64,000 nt of DNA from Gnetum montanum (taxonomy: Eukaryota; Streptophyta; Gnetopsida; Gnetales; Gnetaceae): assembly GCA_015680685.1 (NCBI GenBank), contig MNCI01005895.1, positions 802,654 through 866,653 of the forward strand. Reading direction: 5' to 3'. Of the stretch, positions 24,332 through 35,509 are shown piece by piece (position 1 is the stretch's first letter; each line of letters starts with the position of its first letter). Made by a program: the position numbers and the translations under genes. The notes below the pieces were generated by a model. It did no database searches. It worked only from the letters and a program-made list of their open reading frames with translations, and was not told the origin of the DNA.

Positions 24332-24699
24332 CAGCATGGGTTTTTTTTTGAAATTTTTGAAATTTTGTAACAATTTTTGCAAATATTTTCTAAAAGGAAA
24401 AAGTCTTGAATAAAGGAGAGAATTTTGGAAAAGAAATTGATTCTACATTAACTTGTTCATTTTCTATGTGTTATGTTTTGAATAAAATGTTCATACTTTC
24501 ATGTGCTAGTTTTAGGCCATTTTAGGCCATTGCTAGTTTTAGGCCATTTCGGGCCATTACGTAACATAGTTTTGGGCCATTTAGGGCCACTATGTAACAT
24601 AGTTTTAGGCCATTTCGGGCCACTGCGTATCATGCCAGAAGGATGGTACATTAACAAAGAAAAAGGTAGTGAATGTACAAGGGATGGTGATTGGGTAAG
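24332..24699. other. Element A spacer with GCTAGTTTTAGGCC motif cluster
   Basis: After the antisense gene an AT-rich stretch (24,340-24,500) is followed at 24,503-24,635 by tandem copies of GCTAGTTTTAGGCCATTT and GGGCCATT. The matching cluster in element C is at about 62,995-63,045. No gene is seen; the frames on both strands here are translations of the motif. Confidence 0.65.
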
Positions 24700-27600
24700 A
24701 AGTAGTGAGGTTGCTATGCTATGCGTAGCTGCTTTCGGACCCAGTGTAGGTTGAGCGAAATGTAAGGCCGAGGTACTTTTCCAGGGCATTCATTTGCATC
24801 GTTGCCCCTTTCTTGGAAGGACAACTCAGTCCATGCATTTTCATTTTGGTAACTAGCTTAGTGAATCGATTCCCCTGCTGCGGGGTCGATGTGTGTGTAA
24901 CCAGGTGCTTCATTCCCAGAGGTTACGACCTCTGAGCCCTACTCCATGTCTATGTTATTAATTTCCTATGCTACGGCCTTGTCACCATGGATCACCATCT
25001 CCCTCCCTGCGTATGGTAGGTGGATTTCCTGATGAATGGATGAAGAGATAGTGCTAAGTTGTGCTAACCATGACCTCCCCAAGATCAGGTTAAACCCAGG
25101 CATTTCATCGACCATGATGGACGTTGCATTTCTGGGGAACTTGTCCCCTGCCACAAAGTCTATATAGACTGTGCCCTTCACTAGGGCGCATGCCCTATTG
25201 AACAACCTTAGGCATGACATCGTTGTTGGCTTGATCTAGTTGACCAAGCCCAATTTATCCATAATAGGGAAGGGGATGACATTCATGGAGCCCCATCATC
25301 AATGTGTACCCTTCGAATCTGGTGTTGGCCGACCCGAATTGTGATGAATAGAGGTGTCATAGTCACCTAACCCCTTTCAAGGTCTTCCCTAATGGAATTG
25401 TTGCAGAAAGTTAGTTGAGATGGTTTTGGCTCTGTACATGCAGAGGGAAGCATGACCGAGTGGATCACTTCCTCTTTCATTGGCATGTCTTCATTGATCA
25501 GAATCACCATCAACATGCGGATCAAAGCCTCACAGTATGAGATAGATGTCATGATTAGGTTGTACAAGCTTAGTGTAGTGTTTTTTTGTTTTAGAGCTTG
25601 CTTGACCTAAGTGAAGGAATCCAAGAGGTCTTGGCTACCCCCTTTTTTAATGCTTTCCTCCTCTTCTATTCATCCTAGAAGATGAATTTCCCGGTGACTT
25701 CAAATCTAGGCTCAGACCCTTTTCAGCAAGACAACATGGACTATGCGGTTATAGCAACGTTTGTCTTTCATGACGAGGGCATAGACACAGGGGGTGTAGA
25801 AGTAGGTTTGGAAGTACTAGGGATGGCACTCCCTCTCGACGTCTCACTTGCAAATCATACTTCCCGTATTTTAGGACTATAAGGTTGTTTCGTTGTCTTA
25901 TGTGAGGTGGGGTCTATCAAACGAATTGGTCCCCTAATGATAAAATAAGCTATTGGTGTTAACGCGCGTGGTGGTGCAATTTCGCTAACAAGTGGTGTAG
26001 AGATGGATGGTTGGGGAGGGACTCTCAGGACAAACAATTTTTGTGAGCTTCGGCTAGCCGCTGGTGGTGTTGGTGCACTACATTCAGGCACACAAACCAT
26101 GAATGGCTGCTAGGGTGGCCTAGGATCACTATTAATACTGATGGCGTTGATGACGTAACTGGCATTGTTGGCGTTGAGGGGGTCTATGTAGACATGCATA
26201 GATTGGTTCTCAGGGTGTACTAGGTTTCTTTCGTCCAACACTAGTTTTCCTTGATCAATTAATCTCTAGATGTCATCCTGCAATGCCAAACAGTAATCTG
26301 TGTTGTGACCACACTATTGGTGATAGTCACAAAACTTGTCCAGCCTAAAATCCTTAGGAACCAGGGGCTCATTGGGCAGGGCCAAGGAGGGGTTCCTAAG
26401 GAGCTTGTAGTAGTGTTGATGTCTTCTTATTTCTTCTTCTGACATCTTCTTCTATTAGATGTGCCCCACTGCCAATAGCTACTTCAGTAGTTCTGACCAA
26501 TCTTTATGCTCAAAGCTTAGTTTGGGTTGTGCAGATGCCTCAGGTGTAGGAACTCGAGGTTGCGGTGTGTTGCCATGCTTGGGCATGGGATTAGCTACAG
26601 GTATGGCCAGTTTCTTATTATTCTTTCTACCATTATTTCTAGGTTTGGGCTTGCCTTTGGTTGCCACAATGACCACTATGGTTGTTGGGGCCTTACCCTT
26701 GTCGTTCTTTCCAAAGGTGTTTTTGTAAGCGATGTAGGTCGGGTCTTTGCTTGCCTCGGCTGCATCTTGTATACTCTTAGTCTAAGCAAAGGCTTGACTA
26801 AGAGTATGAGGGGAGAGGTAGCACAGTTTAGAATTGATAAAGTCATTCACTATGCCCTTAAAGATGGCTAGCAAGTGGGCCTGCTCGATGGGCTTTCGAA
26901 TTTCATTAAGGGTTGCGCTCCATCGTTGGATGAACTTCTGGACCAGTTCCAGAGGCTCCTGCTTCACGCTCATCAAATGGTCTAGCATGGCTTCTGGCTT
27001 CAAGTTATACTTAAAGCGTGGCAAATACTGGGTTAGAAGCTCTTCTAGAGTTGAAATGGATGAACGGGATAGTGCACAGTACCAATCTAAGGCTCTCCCG
27101 GCTAGGGACATGGTGAAGAGATGAATAATCATGTGTGGCCATTTTTGCAATAGGAGAGACTTAGATCTAAAGGTAACAAGATGTGCACTGGGATTTCCCT
27201 CCTTGTTATTCTTCGTGAAGTGGGGGAGGGACATCCGTAGGGGTAATGTCAGAGCAGGGATTGCAGGGCTGATGGGGTTGTCCTGGTAATAGTCCATGAC
27301 TTGTACAGTGTCAGACCCGACAACCTTGAGGCATTTGATTTCCTCAATCAGGGTTTGGATGAGCTAGAATGCTTGATCCAAACCTTGCGATAGTGTGGAT
27401 GGTTGGGGAACTACCGAGGCAGCTTCAACCTATGTAATGACAGGGGTGATGGCATGACCATAGTCTCATGTTGGATTGTACCATTTGCTAGGTTTGGTAG
27501 GTATGAGGGTGAACATGATGAGACATCTGCAATGGTTGTGGAATTGGCAAGGAAGTAAATGGGGTTGACCATGTGGATGGGCTTGGGCCTGCCATGGTTG

Positions 27601-28302
27601 GTGGGGGATACGTGAATGTAGGAATTGAAATGGAAGTTTCGTACGATTTTGAAGTAGGTATAGTATGAATATGCAGCAGGGTAGTCGTGACTAGTGTGTC
27701 ATGCACTACAAGAATAGACTGATGAATAGTTTTTGGAGGCATAGTTGCTGCAAATGAAATAGGAGAATAAGGGCATTGATATGTGAGGAATGTGACATGG
27801 CTACACATTGCGGTTGTAGTTGCAGGCTGCGGGAGCGTAGGCATGATGACAAAGGAAGCGGTGATAGACAACAGATTGGCCTAGAAGGATTGGGTAGGAG
27901 GGACAAGAACAGGGTTGGTTTGACCTCCCTCATCATATTGGGAATCTAGTTCCTCCTATCCATCTTGGAAAGCATCATCCTAGTTGGATGTTGTATCGTA
28001 TTGATCCCTAAGCCTAGCCAACTAGATTAGTTGGTTTAGAAGCCTTTAGTTTATCTATGTTAAAGGGATGAGTTTACCTTGAATTCATGTACATTCAAAG
28101 GTATGTTTTCCTAAACCTTTGCATAGAGGAAGTTATAGTGGTCATGTTACTCGGCCAAGCCCTCAGGTCCCTAGTTTTGGATCCTGAGGGATCGATGTGT
28201 TTCCAGCATTGGGTTCATTGGTTGTTTAGCACTAGTGGTGCCTTAAACCGTGATGGTAACCTCTACGTTGAAGGTATTAGCAGTAGTAGTTGTGGAAGCC
28301 AT
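24700..28302 (-). pseudogene. gag-pro: Element A gag-protease, decayed
   Basis: The likely start is the minus-strand ATG at 28,302 (MASTTTTANTFNVEVTIT), followed by a Pro/Thr/Ser-rich region at about 27,900-27,490. The capsid core lies at 27,297-26,782 (AHLVTFRSKSLLLQKWP, ALDWYCALSRSSISTLEELL, LLAIFKGIVNDFINSKLCY). A zinc-binding segment at about 26,338-26,270 reads KFCDYHQ-x-CGHNTDYCLAL. Retropepsin lies at about 25,310-24,966 with catalytic loop HIDDGAP and the C-terminal GFNLILGRSWLAQLSTISSS. It is homologous throughout to gag-PR of element B on the opposite strand. Multiple stops and at least one frameshift inside the protease make it inactive. Gag-PR ends at a spacer and is not continuous with RT. 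Confidence 0.85.
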
Positions 28303-28751
28303 TGTTAAGTTAAACCATTTTCCAAATGGAAAAAAGCAAAGATATCAGAAACATAAATAGTTTTGTGAAGGAGAAAAACAAAGGAATTGGAAAGCAATAA
28401 AAAAGGCTTTATGTCTTGCTGGGTTCCTGAGGAACCGTTGAGGTGACCAACCTGTACCATACGACACGTAAAAAACCACAAAAGGGTGTCATGTTTATGC
28501 TAGTGTGCAATAGGGTATAGAACATATGCAAGACTACTATAAGATAGGCAAGTCAACTAGCGACTGAAGGCTTTATATCTTGTAGGGCTCCTGAGGAACC
28601 ATCGAGGTGACCGATCTACACCGCACGACGTGTAAACAACCACAGACAAGTGACAAGTATATGCTAATGTGTATTAGGGTGCAGAAGGCTTACAAAACTA
28701 CCGTGACACATGGAAAGGGCACCAAGGGCCCTCCTTCTAGCACCAGAAAAC
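28303..28751 (-). repeat. Element A leader with 164-bp duplication and primer-binding site
   Basis: Untranslated leader in element orientation. Two copies of a unit about 164 bp long begin at 28,403 and 28,567. Each contains a short hairpin, GGTTCCTGAGGAACC in the first and GGCTCCTGAGGAACC in the second. Next to the LTR (about 28,728-28,751) the minus strand reads TTCTGGTGCTAGAAGGAGGG, the inferred tRNA primer-binding site. Confidence 0.65.
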
Positions 28752-30395
28752 TGTTGTGACCGAAAACATCGGCGGCTGGAAAGAATGCTGAGGGGTCGTC
28801 AGTTGCCGATAGTCTCAACCCCATTTCTGCAGGAGGGCTGTGTTGGGTGGAGTGGAAACAGGGCATCCTTAATGGTCTGGTCAATCATACAAGGACTTGG
28901 TCAGTGTTAATATAACCTTTTGCAACGTGTGATTTGAAAAATTAAAACTGATAACACGAGGTAATGCTTGAATGTGAAAGAGACAGAAAATAGTATAAAG
29001 TACGATATAAGCAGGAGACAAAGTAAAATGTAGTTAGAAAAGTGCACCACTTCAAATATATAGCTTCACTCTGTCAAGATGGATACCGTCGATTGCATAG
29101 CACTGGGAAGTGTAGAGTTCCCAAGGGTAACCAAGACGGATAGAGTAAGACGGTTGTGTGCTTGGACATGGGCTCAGTCATTGAAAATGCTAAAATTCTA
29201 CCAAGGTGGTAAAAAGAAAGGCAGAACAAAATGCTAGTTGAGAGTGCTAACTATTTAGAGTGTCAAACAGAAAGCTTACAATGCTCAAGGTTACAATGCT
29301 AATTATTTTCTTGTCATCCAACCAAATTGTTAGCCGACCAAAATTGCCAAGAAAATCGAACGCCGGACCTTAATGGTCATTGGGGTATTTATAGGGCCGA
29401 GGACGCGTGAAAGATGCAGTTTGGATGCCATGTGCCCTGGGCTTATGCTAACTTGTCTATGTTGTACATGCCTTTATGACTGTTTAGCGATCCTGCCACA
29501 CCATAATTACAAACTTGCCACATTGTAATTGCGTTGTCAAAGTAACAGTGCAATTAGGTGAGGTGCATTGATGTCGCATAACCGCTTGCCACGTCTTGCT
29601 ATGCTTTGTAGCATAGCATTTGGTGTAGTGTAGCATCTTGTCACGTTGTGCTATACTACGCAGTGTACCATAGTTGCTAGTTTGAAGTAAAGTCTACATT
29701 GTGTCTTGCTACATGCATTGGAAACCTTTGCAGTGTTGTGACTGCTAGTCGTAGGTTTGCTATGCTATGCTATGCTACGTAGTGTATCATAGCGTAGCAG
29801 TTGTCCTTAGTTGCGAAAACATTGTTAATTTGCAAACTTTACCTTTTGCATTGTGAAGCTTGTGAACTTGTTGATCCTGTTGCCTTTTGTCACTTTCGCA
29901 AAATTGTTATGCCTCACTACGCCATGTAGTTTAATGTAGCATAGAAGCAAACATGACTTGTTTTTGGCCATGTTTGCCACTTTCTGATAGAAGGAGACAT
30001 TATTGAAGGACTTGATGTTGGGTGAAGGGGGTTGACTGTCCAACTTTTGCTACTACATAGCACACCATAGTGTAGCACTGTGCTTTTCCAAACGTCTTCT
30101 AAAGTTTGCTACGCTACTTAGCATAGCGTAGCGTAGCAAAGCTCCTTGACTTAGAAAACTTGTTGCAGCATTTTGTGCATTTTGAGCATTACTTCTAAGC
30201 ATGTTGTTGGCTAGATGAACTACTTAGGTGGGCAAGCTAGAGAATTTGTTTAGCCTATTGACACCTAAGGTAGAAACTTGCTGAAATGGATGGTCCTAAT
30301 TTCAGAGCATCGATCTCTTGTGGAACTTCCATGATACTACGTGATTTGCAAAGACCTAGTGAAGTAGGGATGCCTTCAAATTTTGGGATGTTTCA
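28752..30395 (-). repeat. Element A 5' LTR
   Basis: Partner of 12,644-14,246. Plus-strand ends are TGTTGTGACC and GATGTTTCA. The five palindromic-word clusters recur at about 29,595-29,670, 29,755-29,800, 29,907-29,950, 30,054-30,090 and 30,105-30,145. The minus-strand TATA box is at 29,386-29,393. Confidence 0.9.
29386..29393 (-). promoter_or_regulatory. LTR promoter TATA box, element A 5' LTR
   Basis: Minus-strand TATAAATA in the same context as in the 3' LTR. It would drive the gag-pol transcript leftward. Confidence 0.6.
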
Positions 30396-30400
30396 TTGGA
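30396..30400. repeat. target-site duplication of element A, right copy
   Basis: TTGGA after the TTTCA terminus of the 5' LTR of A, matching 12,639-12,643. Element B sequence resumes here. Confidence 0.85.
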
Positions 30401-31503
30401 GGACATGCAACATCATCACCCTGGCACATTCACTAGCTTCTTAAGCACTTGCAACTAGCGCAACATTTGATGCATTTTTAGCATCTTTGCATCTAGCACT
30501 TGCAACATCTTCACATCTAGCATTTGCACTTAAATTTCATGTTTCTTATCTTCTTGGAGTTGTGTTTGTAGGAAAAAGTCTCAGATGTGTTCATGCAAAG
30601 ATGCATCTTATCACAGAAGCAAGTCACCACATCCAATATGCATGATTGGACTAGTTAAGGCACTAAAGAATGCACATCTCTCTCATTCCATTATAGCCTA
30701 TGCACATCCACTCTTTTATCCTAATATCCTCTCCTCTTTTGCATACTCATGATTGCACATCCCTCTGATGCATACATACTATGATGCATATGGCATTCTC
30801 TTCACGTCAACCATAGAACCCATGGTGAATGTAACACTACTTGTCCCATGGGGAGCCTCTATGGGCTAGTCAAAGCCTAAGCAGATGTAATGTAACTCAT
30901 CCCTAGGAGGAAACACCTATCCTATAGAAGTAGTGTGGTCACATCAAAACAAAGCCCATCTACTTAATGACCAACTTGCAGCTAGCATTCAGTAGTAACC
31001 TAAACCCAACATAAGTTCACCTAGCAACAAAGTAAAAAAAAATTAAGAAAAAGAAAAAAAAGACTAGCAAAATATAAATAAAAAAGAAAAATAAAGAAAA
31101 AAGAGGAAAAGAACATCCCTAAGAAAATTGATAACACTACATTTTTACAATTGGCCTAGCCTTATATTAACTTTGACTCTCTCATGAGCACTTTGATGAG
31201 ACGTCAACATTTTAGGGGTAAGCCATTTCTTGCTAGGATGACCATTAGTCATGCTGACTTCGCATCTTGCATCAGAATACACTATTTGCATTCTATTTCC
31301 TCTACTTGCATTTCATCTCCCTAGCACATTGCCTATACACGTTTCCCCAGTACACCCTTATCCACAACACTCTTAAATGTGGTGGAATGACAGCCAATCA
31401 GGTACCAATGAGTGATGTTGGTGCCATGTTTTCTATGGTGTTTTGCAATTCTTTGTCAATGTCTATAGAGCCACTCCTCTAGATGTCAACAAATAGGGGC
31501 CAT
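30401..31503 (+). other. Element B non-coding tail, second part, and polypurine tract
   Basis: Continuation of the tail of B after nested element A. No coding frame is supported. Positions 30,880-30,940 share order and sequence with the tail of A near 14,500-14,560. Positions 31,030-31,115 are a strongly A-rich purine stretch. The polypurine tract CAACAAATAGGGGCCAT (31,487-31,503) abuts the 3' LTR. Confidence 0.65.
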
Positions 31504-32869
31504 TAAAACACCACTAATTTTGGGCTTCAACATTGAAACTAAAAATTTATCTAAGTGTCAAAACTTGACAAATTTTTCAAAGTCTTGATGTTATGCTCCT
31601 GAGCATAGCCAGCATAGCATGGAAGAAACCAAATTTGTGCTAAGTTTTTTCTATGTATCCCTGCTACTCTATAGAGCATAGCAAGTGTAGCCAGTGCTGG
31701 ATATCAAATTCAAAATTTGTCCAGCTATTGGGTTACACTCTAAAACATAGCTAGTGTAGCACTATAGAGAAGCATCTGACAACCTCCAAAAGCCTCCACA
31801 ACTCAGCATCAACCTTTACCTCAGCTCCAGCACTCCTTTGGTAAGCAAGATCAGTAATTTGCATTTCTCTTGCACTTCCCATTTGTCACAAATTTTACCT
31901 ATGCTCTAGAGCATAGCAAGCATAGCAACTAGAGTTAGAATATTTTCTAGTCACCTCCAAACTTAAAATTTTTTTGAATTTTTCTTATAGTCCCACCTAC
32001 CACAATATCATGTGGCACCTAATTTGCATTTTTTTCTAACCCTAGTGCTATAAATATCCTTGGACCTCCAACATTTTAACAGTTGGCATTCCTTGACTAT
32101 TGGCATTCATTGACAATTAACATTTCCTAATTGTTGGCATTCTTCGACGATTGGCATTCCCTAACTATTGACATTCCCCAATGGTTTGCATTCCACAAAT
32201 GTTGGCATGTTTCAACTATTGGCATTCCCAAGTGGTTGGAATTCCTTGGACATGAGCATTTCTAAGCACTTAGCATTTGGCATTTTGACATCTTGGCACA
32301 TAGCTTTATGGGTGAATAAGAACCATAGCACACCACAATGGAAGAGAGACAGAGCTGCACATTACAGCCCATTGTAGCCCTGTTGCAGCCTTGTAGAACA
32401 CCTCATGGTACACTACAAGGACCAACTCGGTAGGCATGATTCATCACAATGAGCACAAGACTTCATGGTTCAACATCATTGAAACTGTGATTTCACTTGC
32501 ACTATGCCTATTGTACACTGTGTACCTTTTGAGACCTTTTTGCAGTTAACTACACTACCGTTTGAGGCAATGTTTCATTTCTCTCTCCCATTTCTAGCAT
32601 TTTTCTACATTTTTTTACATCTTTTTCCACTTTTTTACATGTTGTCGTGTTGTACTACGTATTGTTTGCATTGTAGTTTGGCTAACCACACCACCCCTGG
32701 TTGTACCCATCACCTTGGTTGCAATCAATAAAGTCCCTATTCAATTGACAAGACCCTTTAGGGCATTTTACCTCCATTTCTAGCAAGGACCTTATGTTGA
32801 GGCAGGGTTAAGGCTGTGTATCCATTGACCCCTTGATGATTCCAACCACCAGCATTTTTGATCATTACA
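31504..32869 (+). repeat. Element B 3' LTR
   Basis: Begins TAAAACACC (TG mutated to TA) and ends ATCATTACA. Partner of 6,584-7,900. TATA box at 32,049-32,056. CTCTAGAGCATAGC-type words occur near 31,595, 31,670, 31,735 and 31,900, as in the other LTR. Confidence 0.88.
32049..32056 (+). promoter_or_regulatory. TATA box in element B 3' LTR
   Basis: TATAAATA at the same offset as in the 5' LTR. Confidence 0.55.
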
Positions 32870-32929
32870 GAGATACTAGAAAAATATTCTTTTAGGTACT
32901 AGAAAATGATTCTTGATAATGTTAGTAGT
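32870..32929. repeat. right fragment of the interrupted minisatellite, with B target duplication
   Basis: Starts with GAGAT, the duplicated target, then continues as GATACTAGAAAAATATTC and a second diverged unit before the repeat is lost. It is the right-hand edge of the array at 1,190-6,583. Confidence 0.85.
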
Positions 32930-34589
32930 AAGACTGACAAATAGGTTAGGTAAGAGAACAAGGTCATAAAATTCAGAAAAAACTTAACACAAGGAATACT
33001 AAAAATAGGGTATATAAATTCAAAATAATAAAAGGAAATAATTCACTAAAAATAGTTGTGAAAATGCACACAATTGGATGGAATTAATGGGGTAAATAAA
33101 AAGAATTCGATTGTAAAATGTCTAAGGTTAAAGAACTTAACTTAACCAAACCACAAGACATGCAAATGGGTCCTCCCCAAAGCAAGCACAAGCCTTTTAT
33201 GCCCTTGCATAACTTCAAAGCAAGGAGTCCCTGGGCTCTGTGGATGAGTAATGGTTATAGAAGGTTAAGTACAAAAATCTAGAAGTAATTGATTGAGAAT
33301 CCCGACACATCAAACTAGAATGTTAAATCAAAATATGAAATCAACAATGAGGTGAAACATGAAAAACATAGATGGATGAGAGAGAGAATGGAATGGAGTT
33401 CCTAATTATGGTCACATGAAGTCCCTTGTGGAGTTTGTGATTAAATGACTCAATAGAATCCATCCTTAGTGTAGACCAAAACCAACCACTTTCAGTGACT
33501 TCACATCGACATTCTAAGACTAGTCCATCCCCTAATACATAAGAATGCTTCTACAAAATAACCACTATTCCAAATTGGAGAAGAAGTAGAAAGTGAGAAA
33601 GGACCTCAGTTAGAGGAGACAAGACAAGTCCCATAACTATTCCTTTTAGCCCTTTTATTTGGTCAAAGGGGTATGCTTTGAATTTTGATATTCTTTTATT
33701 TCTTTGGATGCGAACCACACCATGCAAAGACCCATGCATTTTCACATTTATTTTGTCCAAAGGGTGTGATTTGATTCCTCATTTTTTTATGAGAACCACA
33801 CCATGCAAGGACTTATTTGACTTCCTATTTTGGAATGATACAAAATAGTGAGAACTTCATAAGAACACCCCCAAACACAGGAAAATGGAAAAGCATGAAG
33901 AATACCACATCTCTTTGAAGCCACACCCTTTCTGAACCTTTGAATCCTTCCCAATTCTAGAAACTAAACAAGTTCGAAATTTATTAAAATTGTATTAATG
34001 AAAAAGGAATTGCACATTTCCAAAACAATGAAAACCATAGAGTGTGTGGATGGGTTGATGATGTGGACTCATTGCCTGTTACATGAAAAGAAACCATATC
34101 CTAGTTATCAATAATGACATTCAAAGTTAGAAACTAGACATCAACAATCAAATCACAAATGATACAAACTACCATCAAGTAGCACATTACCATTATACCT
34201 AGCACATTATTACCAAAAAGACTAGAAAAGTATACCAAACATGAGAAAACATAAAAGAAAGTAAAAGATATTCAAGAAATATTAAATATACTAATGATGG
34301 TGTAAAACAAAAACTTAGAAAAGATCAATAACATAAAAAACAAAAATATTGAAAATAAAGAATATGAAAAATAGAAAGTTGTAAAACCAAAAAATGTGTA
34401 AAACAAAAAGTTGAAAGACTAAGGGCCACTAAAAGTGTCACTATGGATGACCATCTTACCCATGACTGAGTTGGAAGGAGGAGACCTGAAAGATTGAGTG
34501 AGGTTTTCCATCCTGCTAAGTGTTTGTTATGTTGGTTGGCTTGGGATCATGGAAAGGTTTTAGCTGTTGGATGTTGACTAATTGCTTCT
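32930..34589. other. unassigned AT-rich intergenic DNA
   Basis: No coding frame, RNA or LTR terminus recognised. Around 33,160-33,210 and 33,480-33,520 there is similarity in order and wording (TATGCCCTTGCATAAC; CAGTGACTTCACATCG) to 43,870-43,890 and 44,105-44,125 inside element D, suggesting a shared diverged repeat. AACCACACCATGCAA phrases recur at about 33,713 and 33,784. Confidence 0.45.
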
Positions 34590-34860
34590 TGTCTAGGCTA
34601 TCAAGTTAATGCGTAGTTCCCTTTGAGATGATTCCAATGGTATAAGTTGCTTCTTCATTAGACTTACGATTTGATATACATCATTGTTTTACATTTATTA
34701 TTATACATGCATTAGAATAATATTACATTATTAAATTATAATTTAAAAAAATGGGAGTAGGAGGTCATGGGTTTGATCCGAACCCCAAAATTTTTAAAAC
34801 TTTAATTAAAAAAAGATAACTTTTTAACAACCATGGACCCAAACCCAATGGTTAGGACCT
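34590..34860 (-). repeat. dispersed repeat, inverted copy of about 640-905
   Basis: Read on the minus strand this shares an ordered set of blocks with about 640-905: TAATGTAATATTATT, A(A)TCGTAAGT and ATTGGAATCAT. It includes GGGTTTGATCCGAACCCC on the plus strand, which loosely resembles a tRNA T-arm/B-box. That could hint at a tRNA-derived short element, but no A box or poly-A end was found. Confidence 0.5.
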
Positions 34861-35509
34861 ATGGCCAACCCATGCCATAACATTGAGATGATCATGTGCA
34901 CCAATAGCAACACAAGGCTACCACGCCACTATGTGGTAGGGTTGTAAGGACTAACCCACAACATCATAACCAGCCAAGCAACCACATAAATCCTACCTAT
35001 GTCATAGGGTCAACCATGTGCCTTGGTTGAGACCAAGGCCAAGGACACATCCATGTCCATCCCCCATGCAATAGTTCATGACTCAACTATGATCTATGTC
35101 GATGTCCTCTATTGCTCCTACACTAATGTCCATGCCATCTAGTACCACCACACATGCCACTCACCACTCATCATCATTCATCCTACATTGTATCCTTACC
35201 TTGCACTACACACACCCTCACCTACCTCTAGCGCCATGATCACTTACTTTCTTATCATCACCACTACTCCCCTATCTATAGTCTACCTCCACTTTCCATC
35301 ATCAATGTCTGCATCTACATTTCTTGCATCATGCTATTTTTCCTTCATTGTTAGATCTATATTTTGCACCATACTCTAACCTTTCTAGCATATTTCTCTC
35401 CCTACTCTACTACCACTATCACTTCCACTATCATCTCCACTGCTATTTTCACCATCATTTTTGCTACCATAATTGAAAAATCTACTATAATTTTCAACTA
35501 TTCATGATG
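34861..35509. other. unassigned C/T-rich intergenic DNA
   Basis: Strand-asymmetric sequence rich in CCA/CAT words. No coding frame, terminus or RNA is supported. Confidence 0.4.

Larger units (their letters stand above)
12644..30395 (-). mobile_element. Element A: 17.7-kb Ty3/gypsy retrotransposon carrying an antisense intron-bearing gene
   Basis: A minus-strand element with LTRs at 28,752-30,395 (5') and 12,644-14,246 (3') and TTGGA duplications. In element orientation the order is 5' LTR, primer-binding site, leader with a 164-bp duplication, gag, protease, motif spacer, an oppositely transcribed multi-exon gene, motif spacer, RT, RNase H, integrase, tail, polypurine tract, 3' LTR. In a hand-compared stretch of about 190 bp the LTRs differ at roughly one base in ten, mostly transitions, so the insertion is old. 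All coding modules are broken. Antisense extra ORFs are known in some plant gypsy lineages (for example maize Grande), but as I recall they lie near the LTRs, not between PR and RT. Confidence 0.9.
6584..32869 (+). mobile_element. Element B: gag-protease-only LTR retrotransposon, host of element A
   Basis: A plus-strand LTR element with LTRs at 6,584-7,900 and 31,504-32,869, flanked by GAGAT. With nested element A (12,644-30,395) and one TTGGA copy removed it is about 8.5 kb. The order is LTR, primer-binding site, leader, gag, protease, a non-coding tail split by A, polypurine tract, LTR. No RT, RNase H or integrase is seen, and the protease runs straight into a tail homologous to the post-integrase tail of A. 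B therefore looks like a non-autonomous deletion derivative of the A/C-type lineage that would need RT and integrase from elsewhere. Confidence 0.85.

Noticed and set aside
24499-24789. repetitive GPKWPKT protein on the minus strand
   Set aside because: It is a translation of the GGGCCATTT motif cluster. No start context or conservation is visible in element C.
34770-34800. tRNA gene suggested by a B-box-like sequence
   Set aside because: No cloverleaf, A box or acceptor stem could be folded around it.
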